A DNA stretch of 11,836 nucleotides from Candidatus Onthoplasma faecigallinarum (GCA_018715225.1 DVMB01000007.1:1-11836), one strand, 5' to 3'. Counted from the first letter of the stretch, positions 1 through 6,533 are shown. Translations and numbers: made by a program. The notes: generated from the letters alone by a model not told the origin.

Positions 1-1114
1 AATCATTCAAAAGAATATTTTTTATCTCAGTATACGTCATTCTATGTGAACTTTTGATAATGCCTTCCACTATTTTGGACGACAAAACATTGCAATCTTT
101 GTCTAGATCAATTATTACAGAAAGCACCAGACGGTTTTGTCCCTCACTCAAAGAACATATACCATTCGATAATTCCTTTGGCAACATAGGTATGACCTGA
201 TTAGGAAAATACACGCTCGTGCCTCTATAATATGCCTCTTTATCCAGAGCAGAATTTTCCACCACATAATTTGAGACATCTGCGATATGCACATACAATT
301 TATAACCGCCACCCTCAATTCTCTCTACAGATATGGCATCATCAAAGTCCCGTGCATCTTCTCCGTCTATAGTTATCACTCTTTGTTTAGTGAAATCTTG
401 TCTGTTCTTAAAATTGGAAATCTCAACATTTTGATTTATTTTTCTTGCATCCTGTAAAGTCTTTTCATCGAATTTTTCTTTCAAATTGAACGAACGTATG
501 ATTGATAATTGTTCGGCTTTTGGAGTGTTAGCCTGCCCTAACACTTCAATTATCTTGCCTCGCATGGTCGAATTAGAAATTGTATTCATATCAATTTCTA
601 CCCAAACTTTTTCGTTGTTGTCGGCATTCATGGCATCATTTTTGTAGATACGTATCTGCGGTAATCTTTCATCGTCTGGGAAAACAACATTTTTTGATTT
701 ACTCACAATGTAGGTGCCCACTATATGTGTAGTGTTGCGTTTTAAAATTGATACAACTCTACCCTCTATATCTTCCGGCGTCTTTTGGTCTATTATTTCC
801 ACCAAACAATCATCTCCATCAAATGCTCCATTGATTGCGTACGCTGGAATAAAAAAATCGTTATATCCCTCTACTCTAGCAAAACCATATCCCTTTTTGT
901 TCAAAGTCAATTTTGCCTTGAAATATCCTTTGTCCGCACTTATTGAAACCTTTTTATTCTCGTCCAAAAACAATGTGCCATCGTGAATTAGATCCACGAT
1001 TTGTTGTTTGATTTCGGCTTTGTTGATATTCATAATTGTTGCTAATTGTTGGCTAAGTTTATCTATCGTTAAATATATTAACTTGTTTTCTCTTATAATT
1101 TTTACAATATCCAT
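1..1114 (-). CDS. rnr: Ribonuclease R, N-terminal part (truncated by window edge)
   Basis: This is a processive 3'-5' exoribonuclease of the RNase II/RNB family, which degrades structured RNA and acts in trans-translation and rRNA quality control. 371 codons are visible and the frame is still open at base 1, so the rest of the RNB domain and the S1 domain lie outside. A winged-helix-like N-terminus covers residues 1-55. Cold-shock/OB domains follow at about 62-125 and 130-190. The RNB catalytic motif TIDGEDARDFDDAI is at 248-261, with the metal-binding aspartates D250, D256, D258 and D259 in the family spacing. RNase R genes are often downstream of secG in Bacillota, as here, but a terminator separates the two. 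The ATG at 1114 is the first possible start after an in-frame stop. It has no Shine-Dalgarno; an extended -10 lies 6 nt upstream, suggesting a leaderless mRNA. Confidence 0.95.
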   Translation of the reverse strand, partial: MDIVKIIRENKLIYLTIDKLSQQLATIMNINKAEIKQQIVDLIHDGTLFLDENKKVSISADKGYFKAKLTLNKKGYGFARVEGYNDFFIPAYAINGAFDGDDCLVEIIDQKTPEDIEGRVVSILKRNTTHIVGTYIVSKSKNVVFPDDERLPQIRIYKNDAMNADNNEKVWVEIDMNTISNSTMRGKIIEVLGQANTPKAEQLSIIRSFNLKEKFDEKTLQDARKINQNVEISNFKNRQDFTKQRVITIDGEDARDFDDAISVERIEGGGYKLYVHIADVSNYVVENSALDKEAYYRGTSVYFPNQVIPMLPKELSNGICSLSEGQNRLVLSVIIDLDKDCNVLSSKIVEGIIKSSHRMTYTEIKNILLND

Positions 1115-1120
1115 AATTAT

Positions 1121-1149
1121 ATTTTATCAAATTTACGAATATTAATAAA
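1121..1149 (-). promoter_or_regulatory. Candidate rnr promoter, leaderless type
   Basis: On the minus strand an extended -10, TGA-TAAAAT (hexamer 1121-1126), is followed by six bases and then the rnr ATG at 1114. Transcription from the usual seventh base would begin on the A of the start codon. The -35 region (TTTATT, 1144-1149, 17-bp spacer) is weak, so the extended -10 would have to carry recognition. Confidence 0.5.
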
Positions 1150-1271
1150 CAAAATTCATATTGATTTACGAAAAAATTAAAATATTAATTAGCCTTTTGC
1201 CGTCATGTTTATCAAAACATATATAAAAAAAACAATTTTCTTACGAAAATATGTTTGGTTGTTAACACAAT

Positions 1272-1296
1272 AAAAAAATGGCTACGCCATTTTTAA
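1272..1296 (-). terminator. Intrinsic terminator of secG
   Basis: A 9-bp perfect stem (AAAAATGGC / GCCATTTTT, arms 1286-1294 and 1274-1282) with a 3-nt loop leads into a run of seven T on the minus strand (1278-1272). The secG stop codon lies in the 5' arm. This separates secG from rnr. Confidence 0.85.
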
Positions 1297-1589
1297 AACA
1301 ATGTAGGTATTTTCAAGAACACAAAATACAAAATAGCAAAGAATGCAATCAACCCTAGACAGATATATATCAATCTTGTAATTCTACCCTCACGAGAGCC
1401 AGCCTTGTTTTGAGCATAATAACTATCTTGGTTGCCAGTAATTACATTACTTGTATTGCTTCCACCTGTAATCTGCATAAACACCAAAACTATCATTACC
1501 AAGCACAACAAAGCCAATATAACTAAACATATTCTTTCAAAAATTGGAAAACTTGTAGTGATCCAATTAGGGACAGTAGCTAAAAACAT
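1293..1589 (-). CDS. secG: Protein-export membrane protein SecG
   Basis: SecG is the small non-essential subunit of the SecYEG translocon in the cytoplasmic membrane. The protein is 98 residues, slightly longer than the usual 70-80. It has the expected hairpin topology: TM1 at about 16-39, a polar loop rich in Gly/Ser/Asn (41-71, with QITGGSNTSN and a basic RITR end), and TM2 at about 72-92. Position supports the call, because secG next to rnr and downstream of glycolytic genes is a common Bacillota arrangement. The ATG at 1589 is preceded by GGAGG ten bases upstream. Its own promoter (1617-1645) and terminator (1272-1296) make it a probable single-gene unit. The call rests on topology, loop character and context, because SecG conservation is low. 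Confidence 0.8.
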   Translation of the reverse strand: MFLATVPNWITTSFPIFERICLVILALLCLVMIVLVFMQITGGSNTSNVITGNQDSYYAQNKAGSREGRITRLIYICLGLIAFFAILYFVFLKIPTLF

Positions 1590-1616
1590 AATAAAATATC
1601 CTCCAAACTAGATTTT

Positions 1617-1645
1617 AGTATAACACAATTTGAAATTTAAGACAA
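1617..1645 (-). promoter_or_regulatory. secG promoter (sigma-A type, extended -10)
   Basis: On the minus strand TTGTCT (1640-1645) is followed by 17 bp and TATACT (1617-1622), with an upstream TGTGT extension. A start near 1610 would leave a leader of about 20 nt containing the GGAGG ribosome site. Confidence 0.7.
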
Positions 1646-1655
1646 GTCTTTTTAA

Positions 1656-1886
1656 TTATTTTCTTATATATGTCAAGAATATCAAAAGAGCGAACAATAA
1701 AACTGCTAAAATTAATACGCCAACTTTGACAAATTTCGTCTGTTTATTTTTGTGCTTGTATGCCATAAAAAATTTCATAACGCACATAGCCGAACATACG
1801 AATATAGCCAGCCAAAGAAGAGCAAACCACGCTGGGTGCATCTCTTGAATAAAATTCACAAATTGATAATAAAATGATCTAAACAT
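1656..1886 (-). CDS. Small two-TM membrane protein, function unknown
   Basis: I do not recognise this family. From the ATG at 1886 the protein is 76 residues. It has a polar/aromatic N-terminus, a first hydrophobic segment at about 19-43 (AWFALLWLAIFV...), a basic loop (YKHKNKQTKFVK, 43-54), a second segment at about 54-73 and a short basic end. This suggests a helical hairpin with the basic loop in the cytoplasm. It sits between gpmI and secG, where eno is often found in related operons. A longer TTG-initiated reading (from 1904) is possible, but the promoter's -10 overlaps that extension and the transcript would start at about the ATG, so 1886 is preferred. There is no Shine-Dalgarno. An overlapping plus-strand ORF lacks a promoter or ribosome site. 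Confidence 0.65.
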   Translation of the reverse strand: MFRSFYYQFVNFIQEMHPAWFALLWLAIFVCSAMCVMKFFMAYKHKNKQTKFVKVGVLILAVLLFALLIFLTYIRK

Positions 1887-1894
1887 ATATAGAT

Positions 1895-1923
1895 ATATTA
1901 GCAAATAACATTGCTATTGTCAA
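1895..1923 (-). promoter_or_regulatory. Near-consensus promoter giving a nearly leaderless mRNA
   Basis: On the minus strand perfect TTGACA (1918-1923), 17 bp, then TAATAT (1895-1900). The ATG of the 76-aa protein begins nine bases after the -10, so a start at the seventh to ninth base gives a 0-2 nt leader. The -35 begins only seven bases after the gpmI stop codon, and no hairpin terminator separates the two units. Confidence 0.75.
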
Positions 1924-1930
1924 GATTCAA

Positions 1931-3406
1931 CTATAAAATTAGGCTTTTACCTTCAAAATATTTATTCTTAGGCAATTCCATCAACTCTAAAAATGTTGGA
2001 GCGACATCTTTTAGTTCTCCATATTTTCGCATTTTTCTATCAGTTTGGTCCAATATCACACACATGACTCTATTAAAAGTATGAGCGGTATGTGGTAGTC
2101 CTTCTGGAGTACGCATCATTTCGCTGTTGCCGTGGTCGGCTGTTATCAACATAAAATATCCGTTTCGTCTCGCTTTGTCTATCACTTTCTTCACGCATTT
2201 ATCCACGAATTCCAAAGATTTTACAGTAGCATCATAGTCTCCTGTATGTCCCAACATATCAGGGTTAGAGTAGTTCACAATGATTGCATCATAATTTTCA
2301 TCAATCGCCTTTAAGACCTCGTCCGTGATCTCTTTTGCACGCATTTTTGGAGTTTTGCTAAAATTATCCGTCTTGATTGTTGGTACGTGCACCCTATCCT
2401 CATTCTTGAAAGGTTCTTCATACCCGCCATTTAAAAAGTAAGTTACGTGAGCGTATTTTGTCGTCTCGCTTATCTTGATCTGCCTTAAATTTTGTTTGGA
2501 CAAAAATTCACTGAGCGTATTTTTGACTTTATTTGATGTATATAATACAACAGTCTTGGCACTAGACACGCTGGACATGGTTACAATATTTTTACAGATT
2601 TGTGAAGTCATTTTGACGATTTGACGCAACCTATCCTCTCTAAAATTGAAGAAAAATACACAATCTTTATTCGAAATTTTTATCTCATTCTTCGTCTTTA
2701 TGTGTACAGGGTAAATATATTCATCAGTAATACCCTTTTTGTGTTGATTTTTTATATACGACTCAATCTCATTTTCGGTGATTGATTTAGCCTCGTTAAA
2801 CATATAATCGACAGCCAACTGAGTCCTGTCAAGGTTATTTTCTCTATCCATTGCATAAAATCTACCCATTACGCTTGCGATTTCGCAATTTTTATAATTG
2901 TTCATATTTTTTTTCAAAAGTTTTAGATATTTCAAACTATCAAAACTGCCCGTGTCTCTACCATCCGTAATGAAATGGATATAGATATTTTTTGCCTTGC
3001 CTTGTGCCATTTTTAAAATAGCAATTGCATGATTGATGTCGCTGTGAATATTCTTATCGCTCATCAGTCCTATTAAATGTAGGTCTCCACCATTTTGATT
3101 TAATTTATCAAAAATTCGATTGATATCTTTGTTCTTATAAAAAGTGCCTGACTTTAAGTCATCATGTATTTTTTTCGCAACAGATGGGACAACTCTACCT
3201 GCACCAATAGTCGTGTGCCCGACTTCACTTCCGCCCAATTCTTTTGCAAAAAGACCCACCGCTTCCCCATCGGTTTTCAATAACGAATGATTCTTGTTGT
3301 GCAAAGCATCAAGCGTCGGTGTATTCGCATTTTTAACTGCATTGAACGGATCATCTTTTCCTTCGCCATAGCCATCTAAAATTAATAATATCCCCTTTCT
3401 ACTCAT
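1931..3406 (-). CDS. gpmI: 2,3-bisphosphoglycerate-independent phosphoglycerate mutase
   Basis: This enzyme interconverts 3- and 2-phosphoglycerate in glycolysis through a phosphoserine intermediate and two Mn ions, and belongs to the alkaline phosphatase superfamily. The 491 residues are close to the family's roughly 510. Visible are the metal aspartate in LDGYG (D11), the catalytic serine in GGSEVGH (S60), H121, ITDGRD (146-151), FNFREDR (253-259), KYAHVTYFLNGG (317-328), NPDMLGHTGD (381-390) and TADHGN (422-427), all in family order. The usual GNSEVGH is GGSEVGH here. It is the last gene of the pgk-tpiA-gpmI operon and overlaps the 3' end of tpiA by 8 bp. The ATG is preceded by AAAGGA with good spacing. 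Confidence 0.97.
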   Translation of the reverse strand: MSRKGILLILDGYGEGKDDPFNAVKNANTPTLDALHNKNHSLLKTDGEAVGLFAKELGGSEVGHTTIGAGRVVPSVAKKIHDDLKSGTFYKNKDINRIFDKLNQNGGDLHLIGLMSDKNIHSDINHAIAILKMAQGKAKNIYIHFITDGRDTGSFDSLKYLKLLKKNMNNYKNCEIASVMGRFYAMDRENNLDRTQLAVDYMFNEAKSITENEIESYIKNQHKKGITDEYIYPVHIKTKNEIKISNKDCVFFFNFREDRLRQIVKMTSQICKNIVTMSSVSSAKTVVLYTSNKVKNTLSEFLSKQNLRQIKISETTKYAHVTYFLNGGYEEPFKNEDRVHVPTIKTDNFSKTPKMRAKEITDEVLKAIDENYDAIIVNYSNPDMLGHTGDYDATVKSLEFVDKCVKKVIDKARRNGYFMLITADHGNSEMMRTPEGLPHTAHTFNRVMCVILDQTDRKMRKYGELKDVAPTFLELMELPKNKYFEGKSLIL

Positions 3407-4106
3407 TGTCTATTCCTTTTACTATTTTTATAAATTTATCCACTTCTAACGAAATGCCCCCAACCAAGAAACCATCGATGTCGGCTTTCGCCATATCTTG
3501 AAAGTTTTCATTAGAAATACTTCCACCATACAAAATCTTATATTCAACATCTAGTTTGTTCAAAATTTTTTTTAACGACCTCGCCACTTCATTCACGTGC
3601 TGAACTGAAGGTAATTCCCCCGTGCCTATAGCCCAAACTGGCTCATAAGCTATGATTAACTTAAAGTGACTTTTTATACCTTTTATTGCCTCTTTGACCT
3701 GTTTTATGACAATGGACAAATTTTCATCTTTACTTTGCTCTCCAACGCACAAAATAGGAGTCATACCGCTAGATAATAACACTTTTATCTTTTGGTTTAC
3801 CAGTTCATCAGTCTCGCCCAAAATTCTTCTTTCGCTATGCCCAACTATTGAGTATTCAACCCCAAATTCTTTCAACATCTCGGGCTTGATTTGACCTGTG
3901 GATTTTCTGTCTATAGTGTTCGAAACATCTTGCACGCCCAAATGAATATTGCTGTTGGAAAGTTTGAAAAATGGCACATAAAGAAAAGGCGGACACAATA
4001 TAAGTTCTGTGTCCTTCAATTCCAATTTATTCAACTTGTTTTGGATCGAACGATACAATTTCTTGCTACCGTTCATTTTATAATTAGCTACAATAATCTT
4101 GTGCAT
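3399..4106 (-). CDS. tpiA: Triosephosphate isomerase
   Basis: Interconverts dihydroxyacetone phosphate and glyceraldehyde 3-phosphate in glycolysis and gluconeogenesis. From the ATG at 4106 the protein is 235 residues, somewhat shorter than the usual 250. Active-site residues are present: N8 and K10 (VANYKMNG), H90 (VGHSERR), E155 in AYEPVWAIGTG (loop 6), and the phosphate-binding YGGSIS (193-198) and FLVGGISL segments. The usual GAFTGE segment reads KSTGQ here, a noticeable divergence. An in-frame TTG at 4127 would add seven residues overlapping pgk. The ATG is preferred because the protein then starts as other TIMs do, and AGGGG four bases upstream can serve as ribosome site. That site overlaps the pgk stop codon, so translation is probably coupled. 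Confidence 0.96.
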   Translation of the reverse strand: MHKIIVANYKMNGSKKLYRSIQNKLNKLELKDTELILCPPFLYVPFFKLSNSNIHLGVQDVSNTIDRKSTGQIKPEMLKEFGVEYSIVGHSERRILGETDELVNQKIKVLLSSGMTPILCVGEQSKDENLSIVIKQVKEAIKGIKSHFKLIIAYEPVWAIGTGELPSVQHVNEVARSLKKILNKLDVEYKILYGGSISNENFQDMAKADIDGFLVGGISLEVDKFIKIVKGIDNE

Positions 4107-4113
4107 ACAACCC

Positions 4114-5295
4114 CTAAATATCTTCAATCAATTCAACACAAGGAAGTTTCTTCCCTTGCAAGAGCATCAAGGAAGCTCCGCCCCCTGTAGACAAATGAGT
4201 AACCTTTTTCGCCACTCCTAAAGATTGGATAGCTGCTATACTATCTCCTCCACCAATCAGCGAAATTGCTTTGCTCTTCGCCACATACTTAGCTATCTTG
4301 TTTGTCCCTTTTTTGAATTTCTCATATTCGTATACACCTAGAGGTCCATTCCACACGATTGTACGTGCTTTTTTGATAATCTTTTTATATATTTTAATCG
4401 TCTTAGGTCCAATGTCCATGCCTTGATAATCGTCTGCGAAGAATCCGCTATTGAACAATTTTGTCTCTGCGTCTTCGCTAAATTCTTTTGCCCCAACATT
4501 ATCTATCGGCAACATGATTTTCACGCCTTTTTCTTTCGCTTTGTCTAAGATTTCTTTCGCTAGATCTAGTTTGGTATTGTCTATAATTGACATACCAATA
4601 TTGCCACCTATTGCTTTTATGAAAGTGTACGCCATACCGCCACCGATCAAGACATAGTCCACTTTATCCAACAGATTTTCAATTACTGGCAATTTGTCAA
4701 CCACTTTTGCTCCACCCAAGATGGCAACAAAAGGGTGCTCTGGATTGTTCAGCACTTTATCGAACACTTGCAACTCTTGCTCAACTAAGAACCCTATCAC
4801 TGATGGCAACAAGGATGCAACGCCAAAAGTTGAAGCATGTTTTCTATGTGCAGTAGCGAAAGCCTCAAACACATAAATGTCCGCCAAATCTGCTAATTTT
4901 TTTGCAAATTTAGGGTCATTTTTGTCTTCCTCTTTATAAAAACGAATATTCTCTAGCATCAAGATATCTCCGTTTTGCATTCTGTCCACCATCTCTACGG
5001 TAGATTTATCCAAAACATCTTCTGCAAAAGAGATTGGCTTATTCAACAATTTTGAAAGTCTAGCCAGCACTGGTCTCAATGATAGTTTGGTATCTACTTG
5101 TCCATTTGGTCTACCTAAGTGAGAGCACAAAATAACCTTAGCCCCATGATCAACTAAGTAGTTTATTGTTGGAAGGGTGGCAACAATACGAGTATCGTCC
5201 ACAATCTTCAACTCGGCGTTCATAGGAACATTGTAGTCAACTCTAACTAAGCAACGTTTGCCATTAACGTCAATATCTCTAATCGTTTTTTTCAT
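4114..5295 (-). CDS. pgk: Phosphoglycerate kinase
   Basis: Transfers phosphate from 1,3-bisphosphoglycerate to ADP, the first ATP-yielding step of lower glycolysis, in the cytoplasm. The length of 393 residues is typical. N-domain substrate-binding motifs are RVDYNVP (18-24) and SHLGRP (58-63). The conserved HRKHAS is at 150-155; the preceding family DAFGTA reads EAFATA. The nucleotide-binding C-domain shows GGAKVVDK (194-201), LIGGGMAYTF (216-225), WNGPLG (315-320), GGGDS (348-352) and TGGGAS (370-375). It is the first gene of the pgk-tpiA-gpmI operon. The ATG is preceded by GGAG with five bases of spacing, and a strong extended -10 promoter lies just upstream. gap, which usually precedes pgk, is not here. 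Confidence 0.98.
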   Translation of the reverse strand: MKKTIRDIDVNGKRCLVRVDYNVPMNAELKIVDDTRIVATLPTINYLVDHGAKVILCSHLGRPNGQVDTKLSLRPVLARLSKLLNKPISFAEDVLDKSTVEMVDRMQNGDILMLENIRFYKEEDKNDPKFAKKLADLADIYVFEAFATAHRKHASTFGVASLLPSVIGFLVEQELQVFDKVLNNPEHPFVAILGGAKVVDKLPVIENLLDKVDYVLIGGGMAYTFIKAIGGNIGMSIIDNTKLDLAKEILDKAKEKGVKIMLPIDNVGAKEFSEDAETKLFNSGFFADDYQGMDIGPKTIKIYKKIIKKARTIVWNGPLGVYEYEKFKKGTNKIAKYVAKSKAISLIGGGDSIAAIQSLGVAKKVTHLSTGGGASLMLLQGKKLPCVELIEDI

Positions 5296-5338
5296 ATAGA
5301 CTCCATATAAAAAGAATACACCTATTTTTATTTTTTAC

Positions 5339-5366
5339 ATTATAACACAGGTAAAAATTATTTCAA
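5339..5366 (-). promoter_or_regulatory. Promoter of the pgk-tpiA-gpmI operon
   Basis: On the minus strand TTGAAA (5361-5366), 16 bp, then a perfect TATAAT (5339-5344) with TGTGT directly upstream (extended -10). A start near 5332 gives a leader of about 37 nt with GGAG. The -35 lies three bases outside the preceding gene's stop codon, on the strand's upstream side, inside that coding region. Confidence 0.75.
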
Positions 5367-5873
5367 AACAAATTTCGAATATTTGTTGAATTTTCTTGTC
5401 ATTTTTCTTTTTTCGATAAAAGTTACGCCAAATTTATCCAAAAATACGTAAAATTTATTTAAAGCACAATGTTCTAAATTGGGATACAATCTCTTTGATG
5501 ACAAAATGATTTTATTATTAGATTTAGTTTTTGTGCTCTCGTCCCCTATGACAAAAGTTTTGTTTTTTACAATAATTTTTGCGCCCAAAGATATTTGATT
5601 CAATTCAATTTTATCTTTATTACATATTATGATAGATTTTTCAATTTTATTTTTATATTTTACAAATATCCCCGCAACAATTTGTGTATCCAATCTACGT
5701 GATAAATTCATCAATTCTTTTGTGACAATCCCCTTCCCCATGAGTTCATCGTAAATATCATAATCATATAAGATGCCAAAATTAAAAATCAACAAATCGC
5801 ATTTTCGTAAATTAATCACATAATTTAGATAAAAAGATTTATAACTACCCCCTGCAACACACACAATTTTCAT
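5358..5873 (-). CDS. Hypothetical protein, weakly nitrilase-like
   Basis: I do not firmly recognise this 171-residue protein. Its first 95 residues run in the pattern of the carbon-nitrogen hydrolase fold: a hydrophobic strand (IVCVAGG), CDLLIFNFGILYDYD where nitrilases have the glutamate-bearing 'adlvvfPE' strand, KELMNLSRRLDTQIVAGIF, and a 'KSIIICNKDKI' strand. The catalytic Glu would be Asn, and no Cys follows in the expected 'ICxD' position (VIGDES instead). If related, it is an inactive and shortened form (about 270 residues is usual). The C-terminal third is basic. The gene begins 38 bp after the ArsR stop, so the two may form one unit. It has no Shine-Dalgarno; a TACAAT lies five bases before the ATG. 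Confidence 0.55.
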   Translation of the reverse strand: MKIVCVAGGSYKSFYLNYVINLRKCDLLIFNFGILYDYDIYDELMGKGIVTKELMNLSRRLDTQIVAGIFVKYKNKIEKSIIICNKDKIELNQISLGAKIIVKNKTFVIGDESTKTKSNNKIILSSKRLYPNLEHCALNKFYVFLDKFGVTFIEKRKMTRKFNKYSKFVLK

Positions 5874-5878
5874 ATTCT

Positions 5879-5884
5879 ATTGTA
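5879..5884 (-). promoter_or_regulatory. Weak -10-like element before the nitrilase-like gene
   Basis: TACAAT on the minus strand is followed by five bases and the ATG at 5873, the spacing seen in the other Shine-Dalgarno-less genes here. I see no convincing -35, so the gene may instead be transcribed from the ArsR promoter. Confidence 0.3.
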
Positions 5885-5911
5885 TGTTATATAATGAGAT
5901 TTTGCTTAAAA

Positions 5912-6244
5912 TTATATGCAATCAACTGTTGCATTCAACACACTTTCAATACTAGGATTTTTTATGTAATAAATAATATTTTTCCCATTTCTATCGCATG
6001 CCACAATATTCAACGATTTCAAGATTTTTAATTGATGACTTATAGTCGTTTGATTGGAGGATAAAATTATAGAAATATCCCCCACGCACAATGGTTTTAT
6101 TGTCAACAATATTATTATTTTCAACCTTGTGTCATCGCTAAATGCGTAAAAAAAAGTTGTCAAATTTTTCAAATTATTTTTATCCGGCATATAGTGACGC
6201 AGTTTTATTTCTTCTCTACAATCTAATCTTCTTTCAATACTCAT
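5912..6244 (-). CDS. ArsR/SmtB-family transcriptional regulator
   Basis: A 110-residue winged-helix repressor of the ArsR/SmtB family, which usually bind DNA as dimers and release it on binding a metal or other effector. The core runs AFSDDTRLKIIILL (34-47), PLCVGDIS (51-58), a recognition helix QTTISHQLKILKSLNIV (65-81) and the wing CDRNGKNIIYYI (83-94). The ArsR metal motif ELCVCD appears as PLCVGD, so only one of its two cysteines remains (C53). Others are C9, C83 and C109, and the histidine ligands of the alpha-5 site are not apparent. Metal sensing is therefore uncertain. A perfect 13-bp palindrome inside its own promoter suggests autorepression, perhaps also affecting the divergent small gene. 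There is no Shine-Dalgarno before the ATG. Confidence 0.88.
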   Translation of the reverse strand: MSIERRLDCREEIKLRHYMPDKNNLKNLTTFFYAFSDDTRLKIIILLTIKPLCVGDISIILSSNQTTISHQLKILKSLNIVACDRNGKNIIYYIKNPSIESVLNATVDCI

Positions 6245-6250
6245 ATTGCA

Positions 6251-6278
6251 ATTTTAATATGGAAAATAATTTTCACAA
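6251..6278 (-). promoter_or_regulatory. arsR-type gene promoter, leaderless type
   Basis: On the minus strand TTGTGA (6273-6278), 16 bp, TAAAAT (6251-6256), then six bases and the ATG at 6244. The expected start is the A of the ATG, with no room for a ribosome binding site. Confidence 0.55.
6262..6274. promoter_or_regulatory. Candidate operator: 13-bp palindrome
   Basis: GAAAATAATTTTC is a perfect 6-1-6 dyad lying between the -35 and -10 of the ArsR-family gene, in the 103-bp divergent intergenic region. ArsR-family repressors commonly bind dyads overlapping their own promoter. The low sequence complexity (AT-rich) keeps confidence moderate. Confidence 0.45.
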
Positions 6279-6298
6279 ATCATTCACACTATCAAAAT

Positions 6299-6327
6299 TT
6301 GACGAATAAATAAATTTAACATAGAAA
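6299..6327 (+). promoter_or_regulatory. Promoter of the plus-strand small gene
   Basis: TTGACG (6299-6304), 17 bp, TAGAAA (6322-6327). A start near 6334 would give a leader of about 14 nt that begins at the AAGGAG ribosome site. Confidence 0.55.
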
Positions 6328-6347
6328 AAATTATAAGGAGCGTGAAA

Positions 6348-6533
6348 ATGAACAATGCATTTTACATATTATTTGCTATATTGATAGCAGTGATAGCACA
6401 AGCGACGAACACAGATCTTGTCAGCAATACTACCTTCTTATTACTTTTGTTATTGGCACTAGGAGCATATGGCTACAACAATCAAAACAGGAATTGTTGC
6501 TACATAGATGGTCAACAGCGTGGATTTATCTAA
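6348..6533 (+). CDS. Small membrane protein with C-terminal Cys pair, unknown function
   Basis: This is the only supported plus-strand gene, and I do not recognise its family. AAGGAG (6335-6340) sits seven bases before the ATG at 6348. The in-frame GTG at 6342 is too close to it, so the protein is 61 residues. The N-terminal segment (about 4-18) and a Leu-rich one (TTFLLLLLLALGAYGY, 28-43) are hydrophobic. They are separated by a short polar stretch (QATNTDLVSN), so it may be a helical hairpin or a signal-anchored peptide. The tail NNQNRNCCYIDGQQRGF carries adjacent cysteines. It diverges from the ArsR-type gene and shares its intergenic region, so joint regulation is possible. Some small spore-surface proteins combine a hydrophobic run with Gly/Tyr/Cys-rich ends, but nothing here proves that link. 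Confidence 0.7.
   Translation: MNNAFYILFAILIAVIAQATNTDLVSNTTFLLLLLLALGAYGYNNQNRNCCYIDGQQRGFI

Noticed and set aside
714..986. Plus-strand 90-codon ORF
   Set aside because: It is antisense to the RNase R cold-shock and N-terminal region, whose family match is unambiguous.
1640..1654. AAGAC-AA-GTCTT as a terminator between the 76-aa gene and secG
   Set aside because: The loop is only two bases, and on the minus strand the hairpin is followed by AAATTTC rather than a U-run. The bases also belong to the secG -35.
1630..1848. Plus-strand 72-codon ORF
   Set aside because: It starts at TTG without a ribosome site or promoter and is antisense to the 76-aa protein, which has a near-consensus promoter and coherent membrane topology.
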